Part shown: in pieces, positions 39,662 to 48,035 of the stretch
Layout of the letters: every line of letters begins with the position of its first letter
How positions within the stretch are numbered: position 1 is the stretch's first letter
Source: Rhodococcus tibetensis
GTDB taxonomy: Bacteria; Actinomycetota; Actinomycetes; Mycobacteriales; Mycobacteriaceae
Assembly: GCF_024438035.1 (NCBI RefSeq)
Contig: NZ_JANFQF010000014.1
Span: 113,652 to 177,651, forward strand
Length of the DNA stretch: 64,000 bases
Direction: 5' to 3'
Notes under the pieces: model-generated
The model's input: the letters and a program-made list of their open reading frames with translations, nothing else
What the model was told of the DNA's origin: nothing
The model's database searches: none
Translations under genes and position numbers: made by a program

Positions 39662-40972
39662 TTACGACGTGCGCACGCGCAGGCCGGGGTTCTCCGCCAG
39701 CACCGCATTGATCGGGGTGGCGAACAACTCGGGGCTTTCGCCGAGGACGAAGGTGACGACGTCCGCGACCTGGCATACCGGGTACTGGCCCACGTTGGAC
39801 GCGCTCGAGATGCCCAGTGCCTGAGTGCCCGTGACGATGGTGCCACCGCTGTCGCCCTGCAACGCGCAGATGCTTGTCGAGAAGCTGTCTGCCAGGGTGC
39901 GTTCACCCACCGAGACGGTCTGGCCGACGGCCTTCACGACACCGCAGGTGTACCCGGTGGTGAGACCGGACTTGCAGACGGGAGCGCCGACGACAGGGTC
40001 GGCTGTTCCAGTGATAGCCAACGGCGCGGCACCAGGGACCCGCACACCGTTGTTCTCGAATCGGTGCGCAGCACCGGCGTCGGCGCGGATGATCGCGTAG
40101 TCGTGGTTGTCGAGGCTGGTCTTGGCGAAGGTGCCCACACGCGGACCAGTCCCACCCGGGGCGAGCGCGAACGCCTCGGACGCGTCGACGGTACCGGCCG
40201 CGGCGAGGTTGGGGTCGCAGTGTCCGGCTGTGATGTTCACCGGTCCACCGGAGTTGTCGGTGCCGTTGAAACCGAGCGAGCAGCGCAGGCCGATGCCGCC
40301 ACCGAGCGACCCGTATGCGTCGCCACCCAGCATGGCGTCGGCGGGCATGACCTCGGCGATCGGTGCCAGATCGGTAGACGGCTGCGGGGCCGCTGTGGCA
40401 GGTGACTGCACCACCCGTGCGCCCTGCAGGAAGTCCGGAAGCTGCAATCCACCTGCGTCGTCCGCGCGGAGCACCAAGCCGTTGTTGACGATGTCGATGG
40501 TGACACCGCGAACGAGGTCGGCGACCGCGGGCGGTTGCGTGTCGAGCCAGCCGTCGAGTGTCTTCAGCTGCGCCTGCAGGCTGCTCTCACTCTGGGCCAC
40601 GTCCTTGACCTGAAAGCCGGCCGTTTCGGCGGCGGCGACTGCCGCAACCTTGTCGGTGCCCTCGGCCACACCGACGACGGCGTTGCCTGCGTCGTCGAGC
40701 CAGGTACCGGCGAAGGCGTCGGGGAACTGGATGCGGGCGATCTTCGCGAACTCGGCAAGTTTCTGACCCAGCTCGGCGTGCTCCAGGTACTGGTCCGGGC
40801 TCAACGCGAGATCACGCTGAATCGCATCGACCAGTTCGAGCGGAAGTGCAGCAGCTTGATCGGAGACTTCGGGTTCGACCGGATCAGCCTGAGCCGAGGT
40901 GGTCAAGGGACCGAGGAGCAGCAGCGCTGCCGAGCCGAACACGGCGGCACGACGTGCGATGGAGCTACGCAT
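39662..40972 (-). CDS. Secreted S1 (streptogrisin/alpha-lytic-like) serine protease with propeptide, copy 1
   Basis: This is a 436-aa pre-pro-protease. The signal peptide (residues 1-29, ending STAQA-like TSAQA) is followed by a propeptide of about 170 residues (LPLELVDAIQRDLALSPDQYLEHAE ... TWLDDAGNAVVGV) of the alpha-lytic type, then a trypsin-like domain. The triad is His251 (TAGHC), Asp291 (HDYAI) and Ser375 (GDSGG). Paired cysteines flank His and Ser as in streptogrisins. ATG 40972 is chosen for AAAGG about 10 bases upstream; a longer frame starts at 41017. A paralogue lies 267 bp upstream in the same direction. It is probably autoprocessed outside the cell; target unknown. Confidence 0.9.
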   Translation of the reverse strand: MRSSIARRAAVFGSAALLLLGPLTTSAQADPVEPEVSDQAAALPLELVDAIQRDLALSPDQYLEHAELGQKLAEFAKIARIQFPDAFAGTWLDDAGNAVVGVAEGTDKVAAVAAAETAGFQVKDVAQSESSLQAQLKTLDGWLDTQPPAVADLVRGVTIDIVNNGLVLRADDAGGLQLPDFLQGARVVQSPATAAPQPSTDLAPIAEVMPADAMLGGDAYGSLGGGIGLRCSLGFNGTDNSGGPVNITAGHCDPNLAAAGTVDASEAFALAPGGTGPRVGTFAKTSLDNHDYAIIRADAGAAHRFENNGVRVPGAAPLAITGTADPVVGAPVCKSGLTTGYTCGVVKAVGQTVSVGERTLADSFSTSICALQGDSGGTIVTGTQALGISSASNVGQYPVCQVADVVTFVLGESPELFATPINAVLAENPGLRVRTS

Positions 40973-41184
40973 AGGGGCCTTTCTCAGTTTGTTTGTTCGC
41001 AGGCGCCACGCGGGCACATACGATTACGGCCCCCTGTGGGTGGGGCCGTACACAGTCGGAGTCGACTATATGGGTTCCAGCCGACTAATCCCACCTGTAA
41101 CACTGTCGGCTGCGAGGATCGGCCGATGGTCACGCGCACGAAGTGGACACAAGCCCCGAAAGGGACGTCGGAGCCCAGGAATGA

Positions 41185-41221
41185 CCTCGCCCGGCATCCG
41201 AAAGGCGGATACCGGGCGAGG
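41185..41221 (-). terminator. 16-bp hairpin after protease copy 2
   Basis: CCTCGCCCGGCATCCG (41185-41200) pairs with 41206-41221 with one wobble pair and a 5-base loop, 19 bp beyond the stop of the upstream protease. The two protease genes are therefore separately transcribed. Confidence 0.85.
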
Positions 41222-41239
41222 CGGAAGAAACGGCGGAAC

Positions 41240-42562
41240 CTAGTCGGCGTTGGTACGGACCTGCAGGCCGGAACCGGCAGTCGCGACGATGTCGGCCACC
41301 GGAATTCCGAGGTTTGCCGTACCGCCTTCGGGTGCCAGGACCAGATTGGCCTCGGTGCAGTTGGGCGCTCCACTCGCGTTGGATCCACTGGTGATGCCCA
41401 GCGCGAGCGTTCCGGTGACGATGGCGCCGCCGCTGTCGCCCGCGAGCGTGCAGGCCGTTCCGGCGAACCCGTTGATCACCCGGTTGCTGCCGTCGGCCAT
41501 GAACAGCTGCGTCTCGACATGTTCGGCGGCCACGACGCCGCACGTGAAGGACGACGTCTGTCCCGACTTACAGATCGGGGCGCCCACCACGGGCCGGGCA
41601 GTGCCGGTGATCTGCAGCGCAGTGCCGTTCGCGCCACGGATCGCCGGACGGTCGAGCCCGGCCTGCACACCGGCGTCGTTGAGCTTGATCAGCGAATAGT
41701 CCAGCTTGTCTGCGGGGTTACCCACCGACGAGTGGGAGAACGCGCCGATCTGCTGGCTGTCATCGACGTTCTGGTGGTTCGGGAGGAACACCGGGGACGG
41801 CTGCCCCTCCGCAGGATTGCAGTGGCCTGCGCTGATGTTGTAGGACTGGCCGCTGTCGTCCACACCGTTGAAACCGAGGGAACAGACGGAGATCTCTGCG
41901 ATCGGCGTCTTCGGCAGTTCACCCACCGTCGTGATGTACGTGTCGCCGCCGAGGGGACCCCTCTCCACCGGTCCGCCGCCGCCCGGGCTCAGCATGACCT
42001 TGACGTTGGCGAGCAGGGTCGGCAGGTTGAGCGCCTGACCGACGGGCGAGTTGACGACGTCGATGACGACGCGGTTCTCGAGAACGTCGATCGACGCGGA
42101 GTTGATCTGCGAAGCCACATCCTTGGGGAGGCTCGCGATCCAGCCGTTCACATCGGAAAGAGTCTTCTCGAGACCGTTCGCGGAGACGGGGGCGATGCGC
42201 GTCGTGTAACCGGCCTCGGCCGCCTTGGCGGCAGCCTCTGTGGTGGTGACCGCAACGACGGGCTGGCCGTCGAGGCCGATCCAGGCACCGGCGAAACCGT
42301 CCGGGTGCTCGGCTCGGAAATCCTCGGCGTAGCTACCCAGCTCCTGGGCCTTCGCCGCGCGGTCGAGGTACTCCTGCGGACTGATCTTCAGGTCGCGGGT
42401 GATCGCTTCGACGAGTTCGGCGGGCAACGCCTCCGCACTCAGCTGCGGTGTGCTGTCGGGCTGCGTAACAGGGTCTGCCTGGGCGGCGGTCGAAAACGGA
42501 AAGAGAAGAAGCATGGCCGAGGCGCCTACTACAGCGGCGCGGTGCGCCAGCACGTTACGCAT
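41240..42562 (-). CDS. Secreted S1 serine protease with propeptide, copy 2
   Basis: The 440-aa paralogue of the neighbouring protease has the same plan. The signal peptide (MRNVLAHRAAVVGASAMLLL) ends in TAAQA, and an alpha-lytic-type propeptide follows (LPAELVEAITRDLKISPQEYLDRA). The catalytic domain has His247 (SAGHC), Asp288 (LDYSLI) and Ser377 (GDSGG). The copies differ in the linker before the catalytic domain, so the duplication is old. The start is ATG 42562. It lies between the glycine-zipper genes and the Hsp70/LuxR group; a regulated proteolysis partner is possible but not shown. Confidence 0.9.
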   Translation of the reverse strand: MRNVLAHRAAVVGASAMLLLFPFSTAAQADPVTQPDSTPQLSAEALPAELVEAITRDLKISPQEYLDRAAKAQELGSYAEDFRAEHPDGFAGAWIGLDGQPVVAVTTTEAAAKAAEAGYTTRIAPVSANGLEKTLSDVNGWIASLPKDVASQINSASIDVLENRVVIDVVNSPVGQALNLPTLLANVKVMLSPGGGGPVERGPLGGDTYITTVGELPKTPIAEISVCSLGFNGVDDSGQSYNISAGHCNPAEGQPSPVFLPNHQNVDDSQQIGAFSHSSVGNPADKLDYSLIKLNDAGVQAGLDRPAIRGANGTALQITGTARPVVGAPICKSGQTSSFTCGVVAAEHVETQLFMADGSNRVINGFAGTACTLAGDSGGAIVTGTLALGITSGSNASGAPNCTEANLVLAPEGGTANLGIPVADIVATAGSGLQVRTNAD

Positions 42563-42673
42563 GAAATCCCTTCTGCACGGAACCCGGTCTCGAGGGATTC
42601 CTTCTGGGTGAGTATCAGCGCCCCACCTTAAGCTACGAACGAGTAAGGGTGTCGGGGAGGTGTGACCGAAGCC

Positions 42674-43840
42674 TCACTGCCCTGTTCCCGCCTCCGCCGT
42701 GGTCGTGGTGGTGGCCGTCTCGGTCGCCGACTCCGTGGTGGTGGGTGTGGTCGTCGTCGGCGGTGTAGTCACGGTGGGCGTCGGCGCCGTCGTCGTCGTC
42801 ACGATGGTGACGGGTGGAAGGGTGATCACGGGTGGAGGTGGTGGCGGCGGTACGAACTGCGAAGTCGTCGCCACCGGGGTCGGCTCCACCGCCGCGTACG
42901 TCGGCTCGACGGCGTCGGTGGTCGCGAACACCTCCTCGCGAGCGGCGGTGGGAAACTGGGCCGGTTCTTTCGGCGCCGTCGTGCTCGACGACGGCAGCGA
43001 AGCGGTCTGCGCGTCCTGGATGGAGGGAACCGCGGTGGTGCCGGTGCCGGTGAGGGCGAAGGCGGCAACCGCACCACCGATGGCGATCAGTGCGGCCGCG
43101 GCGGCGCCCGCGAAGATCAGTGGATTGCGGTCGGGGCGCTTTGCCGCGGGAGCCGGCGGGGTGCCAGTCGATGCGGCGGCCGGTTCGGTGGCGACCGGCG
43201 GGTCCGAGGCCGAGCCTGCGTCGACCGAGCCTGCGATGACTGAGCCTGCGACGACCGGGGAGGCGGCGACAGCAGGCACGTCCGCGACTGCGGAGTACGC
43301 GGTATGCACGGGCGGTGCGATCACCGGGATCGATTCGGTGTCGGCCTGGGTGTCGTCGGGTGTCAACGCCAGACCGGCGGCCAGCAGTGCCGCACCGTGG
43401 GCCGGGGACTCGTCCGAAGCGGCCAGCGCCGCGGACTCCGCGACGAGGGTCGCCTCGTTCAGACCCATGTAGTCGAGGGATTCGCGGAGCTTCGTCACCG
43501 TTTCTGCCGCCCAGTCCGACGGATGGGTGGCCGTCACCTTCACCGGCCCCGTCAGCCCTTCGGCCGCCTCGCGGAAGAGACAGAACATGGCGGTCGCGAC
43601 CAGATCCTCCGCCCGGGTGAGCGTGCCCGCGTACTCGATCCCGGCAGGCTCGCCGACTCGGGCGAGGAAGTCCTGCACCGACCCCGTCGACTCGGTACCG
43701 GGGTCACCGAGCTGCACTGTGCCGTCCGGTGCAGTGAACAGGACGGAAGGGTGCTCGATCGTTCTCACGTCGGTGCCCGAGGCGGTCACCACCGCAGTGG
43801 AAACCGAATGGCCGACGGTGAGTCCGACTCCGGTGGTCAT
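42674..43840 (-). CDS. Truncated Hsp70-like membrane protein with Thr-rich tail (paralogue 2)
   Basis: The 388-aa product carries only the first lobe of an Hsp70 ATPase. Residues 1-150 match the start of the 45908-47701 protein (GLTVGHSVSTAVV, EDLVATAMFCLFREA, KVTATHPSDW, LVAESAALAA). The phosphate-2 DLGG and adenosine GG motifs are absent, so ATP hydrolysis is unlikely. A Pro/Ala linker, one TM helix (about 241-265) and a tail of poly-Pro and Thr/Pro repeats (TTTTPTTT) follow. The tail is probably extracytoplasmic and could be glycosylated. It lies 97 bp downstream of the LuxR gene on the same strand. Confidence 0.8.
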   Translation of the reverse strand: MTTGVGLTVGHSVSTAVVTASGTDVRTIEHPSVLFTAPDGTVQLGDPGTESTGSVQDFLARVGEPAGIEYAGTLTRAEDLVATAMFCLFREAAEGLTGPVKVTATHPSDWAAETVTKLRESLDYMGLNEATLVAESAALAASDESPAHGAALLAAGLALTPDDTQADTESIPVIAPPVHTAYSAVADVPAVAASPVVAGSVIAGSVDAGSASDPPVATEPAAASTGTPPAPAAKRPDRNPLIFAGAAAAALIAIGGAVAAFALTGTGTTAVPSIQDAQTASLPSSSTTAPKEPAQFPTAAREEVFATTDAVEPTYAAVEPTPVATTSQFVPPPPPPPVITLPPVTIVTTTTAPTPTVTTPPTTTTPTTTESATETATTTTTAEAGTGQ

Positions 43841-43937
43841 CGCAGATCCTTACTGGGCGCACGTTCGTGGGGTGCGTCACCGCACCATTGCACAGTGTGT
43901 CGCCCGACGATGCCGATTGGTTACACCGGCCCCGTTC

Positions 43938-45899
43938 TCACGACCGCGCGGTGTCGGACGGATGCCCGTGCCCCATGGCCCGAAGCATCGACAGAAGTTC
44001 CGACCGCGACTCGGCGCCGAGGCGCCGCCGGATCCGTGCCACGTGGTGTTCGATCGTCTTGGCGGAGATGTACAGCCGGCTTCCGATCTCCCGGTACGTC
44101 AGGCCCTGGACGAGCAGCTCGGCCACCTCGGCTTCACGGTCGGTGAGCGTGCCCGGCGAACTCGGACCGGGGACGACTGCGGGATCGGAGCCCGTCGCCG
44201 CCGGCGCCGGCTGGCGGAGGGCACGCGCCACCTGCAGCAATGCGGTGGCCACCCGGGTGTCGGAGGCGCGCAGCGCGGCTTCTCCGGCCAGGCGCGCACC
44301 GTCCCAGGGGAGGCCGATCCGGTCGAGGGTGCGGGCAGCGTCCTCGACGGCTGCGACATCGATGTCGCCTTGCAATACCCTCAACCAGGCCCGCCCGGCG
44401 CCGGCGAGCCCGGCAGCGTAGGCACTGACCTTCGCAGCTTCGCCGAGGGCCCGAGCATGCGGCATCAGATCAGCCGGGCATTCGGCCAGTATCGAGGCCT
44501 GGACGCCGTACCAGTGCAGGGCAGAAGCCCACATCGCCGGTTCGCCGAGAGTGCGTACGAGCGACTGCGCGTCGTCGACGAGATGGGTGATCCGAGCCGG
44601 CTCACCGACCCGGATCGACGTCAGCCACAGCTCACCGAGAGGAAGCAGACTCAACAGGTCCACCGAATACTCTGCGAGCACGCCCTGCGCTCCGGCCCAC
44701 GCCTGCAACAGGGCCGCGTTGTCACCGGTCCGCCTTGCCAAACCGACCCGAAGACCGTGGACGAACAGAAGATCGCGCTGGTGCATCGATTCGACCTCGA
44801 GCGCATCGAGCCGGGACTGCGCCGCAGCGAGGTCACCGCGCACCATGGACGTCCACGCCGTCAGAAGATGATGCCGATTTATGGCGACGCTTCCGGGCCG
44901 GTCGCTGTCCCGGGCACGCGCGAGCACGGCGTCCGCGTGGGCGAGTTCGCCGCAATGAAGGGCGGCGAGAGCCGTGATCGCGGCAGGTGAGTCTGGCAGC
45001 ATGCGCGGCCTCGCGGCGCGGCCCGGCAACGACAGCGCGCGGGTCAGGGAGTTCAGTGCCGCGTTCGCGGAGCCCGTGACCGATTGGACGAGCCCGGTCG
45101 CGAGGAGGGCGGCACCGGCGGTCGTCGCGGTCGGCGGCGCGCCGGCGCTCGCGGCGAGGACGGATTGCGCCTCGTCGATCCGGCCGGCCACCACCAGAAC
45201 CGAGGCGGCGACGGAGGCGTCCGCGCCGACCCGGTGTGGTCCCAGCCAGGCGTACAATTCGGCGCTGCGATCGATCATTCCGCAGTAGGCGGCGCCGGCG
45301 GCCGAAACCCGAACGGCTGAGGCGAGATCCGCGTCGCTGACCGAGGCGGACCGTTCGAGCACGGAATCGGCGAGACCCACGGCGGTGTCGAGGTCGCCGC
45401 TCAGAGCGCAGACCTCTGCGTAACCGAGAACAGCCGCGTCGTCGAGCCGGCCCACGCGTTCGGCATCGCCATACAGCGACACGGCCTCGGCCGGGTCGGC
45501 GAGTTCAGCTCGACTACATAGGAATTCAGTCAATTCGTCGCTGCGGACACCACTCCCGGCCACCGCCCGGGCGATGGGGAGGGTGAGTGTTCCGGCGGCG
45601 ACATGATGTGTGAGCAGGCGGCGAGCCAGCGCATGTACGCGATTCTCGCCGAGGGCGCCGGCGAGGCGGCTGCGGTGGGACTCGACGAGTGTGCCTCGGC
45701 CGTCGACGAAGCCAGTTGCGCGCAAGGTCTCGATCGCACTGCGCGCGGATTCGGTTTCGATGTCGAGGACAGCGGCGACCACAGCCTCGTCGGGTTCGGC
45801 CCCGAGCAGCAGCAAACCGAGTACTGACAACTGGGGAGTGTCGAGCGACGCGAGGTCGCTGACGGTGGTGGGGGCAGGCGACGGAGGCCGTGTGGACAC
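43938..45899 (-). CDS. LuxR-family regulator (Rv0339c/IniR position), lacking a P-loop
   Basis: The 653-aa product ends in a textbook LuxR HTH (LTDREAEVAELLVQGLTYREIGSRLYISAKTIEHHV split over about 585-635). The rest is helical, Ala/Leu-rich and TPR-like, with a winged-helix-like start (LSVLGLLLLGAEPDEAVV). No Walker A motif is present, unlike MalT-type STAND regulators. In M. tuberculosis the LuxR gene at this place, Rv0339c, has been called IniR, a regulator of iniBAC; the divergent position here suggests the same. GTG 45899 starts 8 bp after the Hsp70-like stop, so the two are co-transcribed. Confidence 0.85.
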   Translation of the reverse strand: MSTRPPSPAPTTVSDLASLDTPQLSVLGLLLLGAEPDEAVVAAVLDIETESARSAIETLRATGFVDGRGTLVESHRSRLAGALGENRVHALARRLLTHHVAAGTLTLPIARAVAGSGVRSDELTEFLCSRAELADPAEAVSLYGDAERVGRLDDAAVLGYAEVCALSGDLDTAVGLADSVLERSASVSDADLASAVRVSAAGAAYCGMIDRSAELYAWLGPHRVGADASVAASVLVVAGRIDEAQSVLAASAGAPPTATTAGAALLATGLVQSVTGSANAALNSLTRALSLPGRAARPRMLPDSPAAITALAALHCGELAHADAVLARARDSDRPGSVAINRHHLLTAWTSMVRGDLAAAQSRLDALEVESMHQRDLLFVHGLRVGLARRTGDNAALLQAWAGAQGVLAEYSVDLLSLLPLGELWLTSIRVGEPARITHLVDDAQSLVRTLGEPAMWASALHWYGVQASILAECPADLMPHARALGEAAKVSAYAAGLAGAGRAWLRVLQGDIDVAAVEDAARTLDRIGLPWDGARLAGEAALRASDTRVATALLQVARALRQPAPAATGSDPAVVPGPSSPGTLTDREAEVAELLVQGLTYREIGSRLYISAKTIEHHVARIRRRLGAESRSELLSMLRAMGHGHPSDTARS

Positions 45900-45907
45900 C
45901 GGCGGTC

Positions 45908-47701
45908 CTATCCGCCGTTGCCGACGGGGAGGTTGGGCACAGGTATTTGCTGAGGAGCCGTCGGTATGTACCCTCCGACGATTTGTGCTCCCTCGATGAA
46001 GGAATTCGCGATTTCGCCGCCGTCCGGCTGGACAGGAACGGGTGCGGGGGCAGGTGCCGGTGCAGGCGCAGGCGCAGGAGCGGGCGCCGGAGCGGGTGCT
46101 GGTGCGGCGGGCTGCGCGCCGGGCGCCGCAGCGACGGGTGCGGACCCCGCCGGTGCCGGTGCCGGTGCCGGTGCGGGGGCCCCGGGTGCTGCTACCGGAG
46201 TCGCGACACCTGCGGCGGTTCCCGGCGCACCCGTCACGGCGACACCGGCCGCTGCGCCGGGATCTGCCGCGGCCGACGTGCCGGGGGCAGCCACCTCGGC
46301 GGGCGTGCCGGAAGTGGTGGCGGAGCCGCCCGATGTGCTCGACAACTGTGAGGTGGCCGTGTCCGACTCGGCCGCGGGGGCGTCGAACACGGTGCCGAGC
46401 GAGAGTCCACCGGCGGCGAGCAGGACGATCGCCGCCGCGGAGGCCGTGACGATGCCGGCCTTCTTCTTCCGGGACATCCCGGTGGGCGCTGGGTCGGCGA
46501 GGACGGGCGCCGGTGTTCGCGGCATGAAGGCGACCGTCTCGGCGTCCGAGTCGGTGCGTGGAGCCGGAGCCGCGGAGGCTGCGGGGGCGGCAACGGGCAC
46601 AACGGCCGGCATGCGGGTGACCGTCGGGGCGGCGGAGCGTCCGGCGTCGCGCTCGCCGGCGAGCAGGGCTGCGCCGAGCGCTGCGGTGTGCGCCGGACGT
46701 TCCGCGGCAATCACCGGGACGCGCAGCTCGGCGGACAAGAGCTCGGCCACCAGTGGAATGGCGGCGCTCCCCCCGGTGAGCACCACCTGGGTGATGTCGC
46801 TGGACTCGAGGCCGGCGGCGTGGATGCTCTCGCGGACGAGCGTCACCGATTCCTGGAGTGGTTCACGAATGAGATCCTCGAGCTCGGAACGCACCAGCCG
46901 CACGTCGGCGGCGACCCCGGGGAGCTCGATGCAGATGGTGGCCTCCGTGTCGGAGGACAGCGCCTCTTTCGCGGCGGTGCAGCGGGTGCGCAGCCGATTC
47001 AGTGCGGCCACGGTGTCGGGAGCGAACGGATCGATGTCCCCGAACTCTTCCGCGACGTTGCCCAGCACGTACTGCATGGTGGCGTGGTCGAAATGCGCGC
47101 CACCGAAGTCTTCGGAGCGGACAGGCTTTCCGAGGACGCCGGCACCTTCCCCGTCCTCGGTGGAACGGAACAAGGTGATGTCGAGGGAGGTGCCGCCGAG
47201 GTCGTAGATCACCGACACCGCGTCGCGGAGCGTGCCGCGGGTCCGCTCGAGCCAGGTCATCACGGCCTGCGCTTCGGATACCAGGGTGGCGTCCTCGACA
47301 CCTGCCTGCTCGAGCGCCGACGCCAGTACACCGACGGTGTAGGGCGACCAGACGGTGGGGTGGGTGACCACCGTGGTGGGCATTCCGTGCCTGCCCGATG
47401 CAGCTTCGTGCACGAGGCAGCTGACAGCGGTGGCGACGAGGTCTTCCCCCGAGTAGGTCGAACCGTCGTCGGCGAGTATCCCCACCGGGTCCCCGACTCG
47501 GTTCGCGAAGTCGGATACCGGCATGGCGTCCGGGTCCTGAGTATCGGTTCCGAGGACCGGCGCCCGATCGGGGGAGAGGTGCAGAACGCTGGCCCGTGAC
47601 AGGACCGTGAGGTCCGAGGCCTCTGCGACACCCGTTCCGTCCGCGTCGACTGCGGCCACCGTATTGACCGATCCGACACCGATGCCGAGCGCTGCAGCCA
47701 T
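45908..47701 (-). CDS. Membrane-anchored Hsp70-like protein with Ala-Pro tail (paralogue 3)
   Basis: The 597-aa product has a nearly complete Hsp70 ATPase domain (residues 1-350): phosphate-1-like GIGVGSVNTVAAV, phosphate-2 IYDLGGTSLDITLF and adenosine VVLTGGSAAIPLV. There is no substrate-binding domain. A linker, a KKK anchor (411-413), one TM helix (about 415-436) and a tail dominated by alternating Ala-Pro repeats follow, ending VGNGG. It is first in a minus-strand group with the LuxR gene and paralogue 2, divergent from iniB. Control of the divergent unit or of cell-wall growth are possibilities; none is shown by sequence. Confidence 0.87.
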   Translation of the reverse strand: MAAALGIGVGSVNTVAAVDADGTGVAEASDLTVLSRASVLHLSPDRAPVLGTDTQDPDAMPVSDFANRVGDPVGILADDGSTYSGEDLVATAVSCLVHEAASGRHGMPTTVVTHPTVWSPYTVGVLASALEQAGVEDATLVSEAQAVMTWLERTRGTLRDAVSVIYDLGGTSLDITLFRSTEDGEGAGVLGKPVRSEDFGGAHFDHATMQYVLGNVAEEFGDIDPFAPDTVAALNRLRTRCTAAKEALSSDTEATICIELPGVAADVRLVRSELEDLIREPLQESVTLVRESIHAAGLESSDITQVVLTGGSAAIPLVAELLSAELRVPVIAAERPAHTAALGAALLAGERDAGRSAAPTVTRMPAVVPVAAPAASAAPAPRTDSDAETVAFMPRTPAPVLADPAPTGMSRKKKAGIVTASAAAIVLLAAGGLSLGTVFDAPAAESDTATSQLSSTSGGSATTSGTPAEVAAPGTSAAADPGAAAGVAVTGAPGTAAGVATPVAAPGAPAPAPAPAPAGSAPVAAAPGAQPAAPAPAPAPAPAPAPAPAPAPAPVPVQPDGGEIANSFIEGAQIVGGYIPTAPQQIPVPNLPVGNGG

Positions 47702-48035
47702 GTTCCACTCCTGTGGTCCGGGCGGGCGGGCGCCGCCGTGTCGTCAGACGGCACCGCCGTCGTGCTGTTACCCGCTTGTCGCGGGGAGAGGCTGTTTCGT
47801 TACGCCGACGGTGCAGGTCGCCGTGCATCGCGGGGGCGATCCCCTAACGGCCCCCTATCCCCTAACGAGGAGCGGGGTCCCCCGAGGGGGTGTCCCCGAT
47901 CGAGGGGAACGGGAGTAGGGGGCGGCTCCCCGTTGGGAACGCGGCCGCCGATCCATAACGTGGGTTTCACTCGCCGTCACAGCTGTTGTGGTGGCCACCC
48001 GAACTCCCCGATCCTCGACCACAGGAGAGATTGCC
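47702..48035. promoter_or_regulatory. 334-bp divergent control region upstream of iniB
   Basis: No ORF. The region contains an exact 11-bp direct repeat ATCCCCTAACG at 47839-47849 and 47857-47867 (18-bp spacing), followed by a dense set of C4/G4 blocks (47870-47940) with short palindromes such as CCCCCGAGGGGG. A possible -35/-10 pair is TTGGGA (47933) and CATAAC (47954). A repeat-rich induction element upstream of iniB is known in mycobacteria. The likely binder is the LuxR regulator (inference). Confidence 0.55.

Noticed and set aside
45966..47207. 413-codon plus-strand ORF opposite Hsp70-like paralogue 3
   Set aside because: Gly-Ala repeats are the antisense of Ala-Pro repeats, and the rest is shadow of the ATPase domain.
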